Below, in pieces: positions 58,801 to 64,000 of a stretch of 64,000 nucleotides of DNA. The stretch comes from Lactuca virosa (lineage: Eukaryota > Streptophyta > Magnoliopsida > Asterales > Asteraceae): the NCBI GenBank assembly GCA_928212115.1, contig CAKMRJ010003334.1:1519241-1583240 (forward strand). The letters run 5' to 3'. The number at the start of each line of letters is the position of its first letter. Position 1 is the first letter of the stretch. Under the pieces are notes generated by a model that did no database searches, had not been told where the DNA came from, and saw only the letters and a list, made by a program, of their open reading frames with translations. A program made the translations under genes and the position numbers.

Positions 58801-59472
58801 GTATGAAGGAAGACTGTCATGAATTTGTCTGTAGATTGTCTAAAGTGTTTAGACATAGCACAAGTTTGCTGCAGAGTTCATGAGTGCTTTGATAAGATTA
58901 AATTATTGGATTAAACCCACGCTCACTTGAATCACTTCATGGATTTATCACGGGTGATTAGTGAGACGATAACATTGTATATTCTTGAAACCGAGACGTG
59001 TGAGTTGTTATTTGCTGGTCGGTTGCACATTGATGATAAGTAAACGCACCAGTAACTTGGTGTTATAAAAATTATGTTGTGTGTGATTTGATTAGTAGGT
59101 GCAAGCAAACATTTGAGTCGAAGTTATCCATTCCTTTTACCCAAAGTGGGATAAAAGCGATATCTGTGGGCCTCTCGATGATTTAGTGATGACCCTAAGC
59201 GCTTGGCCAAGCCGGAACTAATTTGATGTGTTCAATTTTAGTCTGTTGTCAGTCGTCATAAATCGGAAGTCGGGAAATTGTATAGAGAGAATGATCAAAT
59301 TCATGTCTTGTGTCTATACGATATATTGAGAATGGAGGAATATATAATCCCTTATCTAAAGGACACGCATGTCTGATAAGATCAGAGTTGACAGCGGCTT
59401 TTGAAAGCTACGATTGTTGATCAGGTTCTGAAGTTATACAGAATAATTATTAGACTTATCCAAGTAGGAGAC
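55866..59472 (+). repeat. Degenerate 3' internal region of Copia copy 1 (pol scraps)
   Basis: No long frame is present. At 56199-56384 the + strand reads LLKFSKYGYTYKIKYNSELI, then NKKNQVGRKIKVS. This is a worn version of the Copia integrase stretch that reads YGYIYLIKHKSE in the fragment at 18.9 kb. A phrase gattacggcatccctcttca occurs at about 57306 and 57818 and a variant at about 54853. The purine-rich caagtaggagac precedes the next LTR as a polypurine tract. Confidence 0.75.
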
Positions 59473-60271
59473 TGTTGGATTAGTGTCTAAGTCCATAACT
59501 ATTTTGGTATGTACTTGACCCGATTATGAGCATGGTCCTTTTGGTTTGCCTTCACCATAGCAATATGTAGGATGAATTAAGGAGATAAAGGTTTAATTAT
59601 GATTTATTAATATATTATAAGAATAATATATTAAAGGAGAAATCATATTGTTTAATTAATATTAGTCAAGAAGTAATTAAGAATTAATTTAGTGGCTAAA
59701 AGAGATTAATTAAACTTAGGGGACTGGATTTGTAATTATATGATAATTGCAATTGGGCTATGGATTACCTAAATAATATAGGTTGGACGAATTCTATGGG
59801 AAGCCCATAAGGAATTCGTCCAAGAGATATGTTAAAGGAGTCCATGGGCTGTTTAGGGCTTAAGCAGCCAGATTAGGGTTTCCTAGTTGTAAACCCTAAT
59901 AGCCTACATGTATATAAATGACCCTTAAGCCCCAAAAACGTGGACAAGTAATCCTTTAGGGTTTCCAGCTGTTTTTGGTGCCTCCTCTCTCCTCCCTCTT
60001 CATCCAAGTTGCTTAGTGGTGTTTGTGACTCCATTAGAGGTGCAACACTTGAGGCACTAAGTTTTCTGAAGCCAATCAAAGCAAGGATTGATTGTTATTG
60101 CTATATAACAATCAAAGGTAATTACTAAACCCTTATTTCAGTTCTTATTTAATAGATCTAGGGTTTATAGCTTTGGATATTCAATTGCATGTTCATTAGA
60201 CAAACTAGATCCAAAAGCTATTAGGGTTTGCATGTACACCATATGAATGATGCATAGCTCGAAACCCATCA
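59473..60271 (+). repeat. Copia-type LTR 2, shared by both copies (799 bp)
   Basis: Same length and ends as LTR 1, with scattered substitutions. TATA box tatataaa at 59911-59918. It serves as 3' LTR of the left copy and 5' LTR of the right copy. Confidence 0.92.
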
Positions 60272-60272
60272 G

Positions 60273-60285
60273 TGGTATCAGAGCC
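60273..60285 (+). other. Primer-binding site of Copia copy 2
   Basis: tggtatcagagcc, one base after LTR 2, identical to that of copy 1. Confidence 0.93.
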
Positions 60286-61916
60286 TAGGGCTGTTTGTTA
60301 GTGAATTTGATGCTTACTTGATCGAAAATTGGCTGAAAAACGATTTTTTTGAATATTGGGGCTGGACTCGCCGAGTCCATGACTGAACTCGCCGAGTCCA
60401 CTGGGTACTCGACGAGTCCAGTGCTGACTCGACGAGTCAGCGAGTCTGACAACGTTTTTTTGGCGATTTTGTTGCTGTTTTGGCTTGGGATACTTACCAT
60501 AAACATTTTTTATTAATAAAATCCGATTTTTATCAATATTTGGAGATTATCCTTGCCAAAATAGAAGATAATTGTCAAAATTTAGATAATCTTTTGTTTT
60601 TATTAGATAAAGATTGATTATTTGTAATTTAGATTTGAATTATCTTGTGAAAAAGTTTCAATTTTCCCCTTCAGGTTTCATAGTTTAAATTTGAACTTAA
60701 AAGTTTTGTTTTTGAAATTTGAATAGTTGAACCCTACTGTTTTGAAAGGTTTCAAAACTTGTCCTCAAGTTTTGGAATTTAAATTTTTGATTAAAAGTTA
60801 ATTTTTTGAAATATTTAAATTCTAAACCCTAATGTTTTGAAAAGTTCAAAACTTGCCCTCAAGTTTTGGAATTTAAAAGTTGATTAAAAGATTAATTTTG
60901 AAATGTTAAATTCTAAAACCCTTGTATTTTGAAAAAGTTCAAATTGCACCCTTATGGTTTTATTTATTAATTAAGGTGTATAATTAAAGGAGATTTTATA
61001 AACCCATAAAATTTTGGTTTACGTTTAATTAAATTAAAAGTATAATTTATTAAATTAGACCACCTAGTATTTTAAAAGTGTAAAATACACCCTATACTAT
61101 ATATAACATTAAAAGTCTAATATTATATATATGTATGAGTAAACAGTCAGTCTTACCGTTGGTAGGCCTCATTCACGAAGCTGGTCTATAAGGGGTGTTT
61201 AAGGAAATTGCCTATAAAATGGCGATTGAATGGGTATCCACTCTTACCCACCGCACTCTTGACTGGTGGAGGGTCGTTAGCCGAAAGGGTAGGATAGGAC
61301 GAAACCTTCCATTATAAGTATAATTAAGTACAAAGTAACTAAATGCTTTTACAAATTCCCAAATCATAGTTACTTTAGGCAAAATGTGAAATTGTATGCT
61401 AATCCATGGAATTACACTTCGTACCCTTGTCAAACGTTAGTGGAGCGTGCGTGGTTAACCGACACACTAATTTGGGGTTGACATTGGTAGTGAAGGGTGG
61501 CTCGATGTTTATCATAGATCAATGGAGCGTGTGTGGTTAACCGGCACATTGATTAGGTGGTAGTAGCATTGAGTGCACCACGTAGATTCGCATGGTTATT
61601 CACACCTTATTTGTGATCCTCGACATCCCAGTCACAAATAGAAGGGCATAATCGAGATTTAACATGCCATTGAAAAGTTCAATGAATCTCAAAAGATCTA
61701 GGAGTTACAATTCATTTAAAACTTAAACTTCATTTTGTTTTTCATGGTGGGAATTGGTAAATCGGCATTTACCTACCTTCAAATATTCTGCAACTAGATT
61801 ACGACATCCCTCTTCTAGGTTGTAGAATGTTGTGTTGGATCCTAGCCTTGATGTTTCATTTGGGTGTTACATCAAGGATTCTTATCAACTAACTTGAATT
61901 TTCGCCCGTTTTTTAG
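60286..61916 (+). repeat. Untranslated leader of Copia copy 2
   Basis: Near-identical to the leader of copy 1, including the ACTCG-n-CGAGT palindromes (about 60365-60446) and the twin tggagcgtg motifs. Confidence 0.8.
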
Positions 61917-62783
61917 ATGTCTAAATCTTACAATGGTCTTCCCAAGTCCCTTGGAACAAGCTTTCCAAATAAAGATGACGTTCCACGATACGATCAAGGA
62001 AATGAGAGTCATGCTTCACTTCCTCCACCTCCTCCAATTATTCTCCCTAACCCACAAGTTCAAAGGCTTGAAAAGTATAAGCTCACTCAAGCCCTATTGG
62101 CAAGTAAACACGAAGATGGGAAACCTGTGTGTGCACACGTCTTGGAGATAAAGTCACACATTGACAGGTTAAGGATGTTGGGTGTCGAGATTTCAGGTGA
62201 GTTGGCTGTTGACTGGGTTCTTCAGTCGCTTCATGAATCATATAGTGAGTACGTTAGATAGTACTATATGATGAACCATGACGTGACCCTCATTGATTTG
62301 ATCTATTTGCTTATAGCTGCTGAATCAGCAATGATTTGGCGTGCTGATCAAGCAAATTTGTCTGGTGAATCAAACTCCCAAACTTCAATGGACATTAAAT
62401 GGTGACATTGGAAATCCAGAAAAGGTAAATTCTGAGATAGTTCCTTGTGCCATTCCAAAAGAGTTCATTTGCTTCTATTGCCAAGAGAAGGGGCATTGGA
62501 GACGAAGCTGCCCTATTTACCTGAGAGATCTGAGAGATGGGAGAGTCAAGACGTATGGCTCTACTTCAGGTAAAATCTATTAACTAACTCTATAAGTTCC
62601 TATTCTTTGATTCTTAATACATGATGTGATAAGATTACATTTTGCTGTTTTTGCAGGATCGAAGAAAAAGAGAGGAAGCTTAAGGAAGAAGCGTGCTGAA
62701 TCTGATCATGAAGAAATGGATTTCGATCGCATGGACTCGAGGATCAGATTTTTGAGCTGCTACTCTAGAGTTAGGATAGATTG
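61917..62783 (+). pseudogene. Copia-type gag, copy 2 (nonsense/frameshift), with intron
   Basis: The reading frame passes intact through the place where copy 1 is frameshifted (ISGELAVDWVLQSL) but meets a TAG at 62259-62261, where copy 1 has GAG. A small deletion near 62394 (acattaaatgg against acaatgaaaatgg) shifts the frame before the knuckle CFYCQEKGHWRRSC. After the 87-bp intron (62570-62656) the second exon stays open for about 42 codons, basic then acidic: GSKKKRGSLRKKRAES, DHEEMDFDRMDSR, ending FLSCYSRVRID. That supports real splicing in the ancestor. Confidence 0.88.
62570..62656 (+). other. 87-bp GT-AG intron in Copia gag, copy 2
   Basis: Same donor and acceptor as copy 1. Joining the exons (phase 1, G split from GA) keeps the frame open into the 62657-62783 exon; reading through the intron hits a stop within four codons. 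Confidence 0.65.
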
Positions 62784-64000
62784 ATAAGAAATATGTAATA
62801 ACATAGTTTTTCAGTTGAATTGCATTGTAAGGACAAAATATTTTCCGCAATAAAATAAATTTTGATTTTGTCTTATTTATTTATCCTTGCAATGGTGTGT
62901 ATGAAAAATTGATGTTTGATTGTTTCTATTGTTAGCAATAATGGATTCTTTATTACGTTATTTGTGGAAATGTCGAGAATTTGCCAAATAAGGGAAGATT
63001 CTCATCGCCCAAGTTTCAGTTGGACAGAAACTTGGAGTCATGCAACTTGGTTGCGTGATGAATGAGAAACTTCATATTTGGAAATTAGACTAATTCTTTG
63101 ACAAAGTGTCAAGAGAAGGACTAGGAGATCGAGTACACTAGGTTGTGCATTGATCAAGTCCACCACAAGAGTGATAAAGATATTCATCATGATTTACTAA
63201 AGTTTAGTAAATATGGTTATACTTATAAGATTAAGTATAATTCTGAGTTGATTGAAAGAGTTTCAATCAATAGCAGAACGAATAAGAAGAATCAAGTAGG
63301 CAGAAAGATAAAAGTTTCTCTATTCTAAGAAGAAGGGAGAGTACCTTTTATTGTGTTTTATGATAAGTCTTAATGATTAAGAACCATATCTCAATTGATC
63401 CTCCAAGTGAGTCTTAGTGCATTTGTATGTCTAAGAAGAGGAATCGAGAATTGTAGAAATGGTTAAAATCAAGAAGTCAATCATACTTCGTTCCAATATC
63501 AAGTCTTAGAGTTATATTCCAAGATTGTGAATTGAGTGACAAGTCTTTAGTAGGTGTATAACACTCAACAAATGTTGAATTGGAAAAAAGTCTTCTTATT
63601 CCTGCACATTTGAGATTGGTAAGTTGTTATGTCTTGGATAAGACAAAGACCAACTAGAACCAATTATGTGAAGTGATTAGTCTTGATAAAAACTACACTA
63701 ACTCTTGAATATTTGTTTTGTCAAGGAATGTTTCTTGACAAGAGAATCTTATATGTCAAGGAGTTAGTGGGAGTCTTAATGGTCTTGAAAGGTTTCAAGA
63801 ACAAATCAAGAGTTAAACCTAGTTGATCATCACTAGCACACAACTTGAGGTTTAAAGCCTATCGTGGATGACATACTCTTTTTCTGTGCCATTCCAATTG
63901 AGTTAATATGCATGTGAGTTCTATGAGTTCTCATTTGAATACATAAAGACAAAGCACCTTGATCAATGGAAAGTACATTGATATGAAAGGGTGAGTTGCT
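62784..64000 (+). repeat. Degenerate internal region of Copia copy 2, running off the window
   Basis: Near-identical to 55866-57060 in copy 1, including the worn integrase stretch at 63143-63328. No intact gene. Confidence 0.8.

Larger units (their letters stand above)
52528..64000 (+). mobile_element. Head-to-tail pair of gag-only Copia-type elements sharing a central LTR
   Basis: The order is LTR (52528-53326), internal (53327-59472), LTR (59473-60271), internal again (60272 to window end). Both internals start with a tRNA-Met primer site and carry the same gag. The internal sequences are near-identical over the 3.7 kb that can be compared. There is a single LTR, not two, between the internals, so this is a tandem of the LTR-INT-LTR-INT type, probably made by unequal recombination. 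The third LTR would lie beyond 64000. Pol is reduced to scraps, so the elements depend on others for enzymes. Confidence 0.88.

Noticed and set aside
1..64000. tRNA genes or intact rRNA genes
   Set aside because: I found tRNA-complementary primer sites and one 5S-derived piece, but no complete tRNA or rRNA gene.

Overview
The window looks like repeat-dense plant nuclear DNA. Supporting signs are GT-AG introns, tRNA-Met primer sites, Copia, Ty3/Gypsy, Helitron and MITE-type transposons, and a captured plastid accD fragment. Clusters of short palindromes of the form ACTCG-n-CGAGT, together with arrays of gagatacgggccccgcccacact, fit my recollection of lettuce-type Asteraceae repeats. Lactuca or a close relative is therefore an inference, not something proven here.

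Only one ordinary protein gene is evident. It is a complete 20-exon dihydroxyacetone kinase (DAK) on the + strand at 26291-32385. The exons sum to 1812 nt (603 aa), and the substrate-binding, catalytic and nucleotide-binding residues are all present. It sits in a low-copy island of about 23.5-36.1 kb that also holds small MITEs.

Left part (1-23.5 kb) is a nested retrotransposon landscape. A Copia-type 3' LTR lies at 1731-2040. A Gypsy 3' internal end and long LTR begin at 2517 and are interrupted twice: by a solo LTR (3005-4894, TSD ttttg) and by a gutted Gypsy element (6194-15725, TSD aaaat, 2.7 kb LTRs). The host LTR seems to resume and run to about 18.29 kb. Next come a 5S rRNA-derived, Cassandra-like segment, an antisense Copia protease-integrase remnant, a Tat-like Gypsy gag/protease remnant, and an array of eight 102-bp repeats.

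Right part (36.1-64 kb): a Tat-like Gypsy element (LTR about 36.66-37.23 kb, + strand) was split just after its primer site by a minus-strand chromovirus Gypsy element (37277-46373, TSD cgacc). That younger element keeps a 1095-aa pol, but its gag is broken and carries about 207 bp of plastid accD. The Tat element resumes to about 47.71 kb. It is followed by a decayed Helitron Rep/helicase, itself split by a 912-bp PIF/Harbinger-like element with a TAA duplication, then by a Gypsy-type LTR start and a minisatellite-rich tract. The window ends in a head-to-tail pair of gag-only Copia-type elements sharing a central LTR (52528-53326 and 59473-60271). Their gag contains a convincing 87-bp GT-AG intron.

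Apart from the metabolic DAK gene, the sequence is transposon strata. The most unusual items are the plastid accD insert in a Gypsy gag, the tandem intron-bearing gag-only Copia array, the telobox/GGCCCA cluster in an LTR, and the ACTCG-n-CGAGT palindromes shared by unrelated retroelements.
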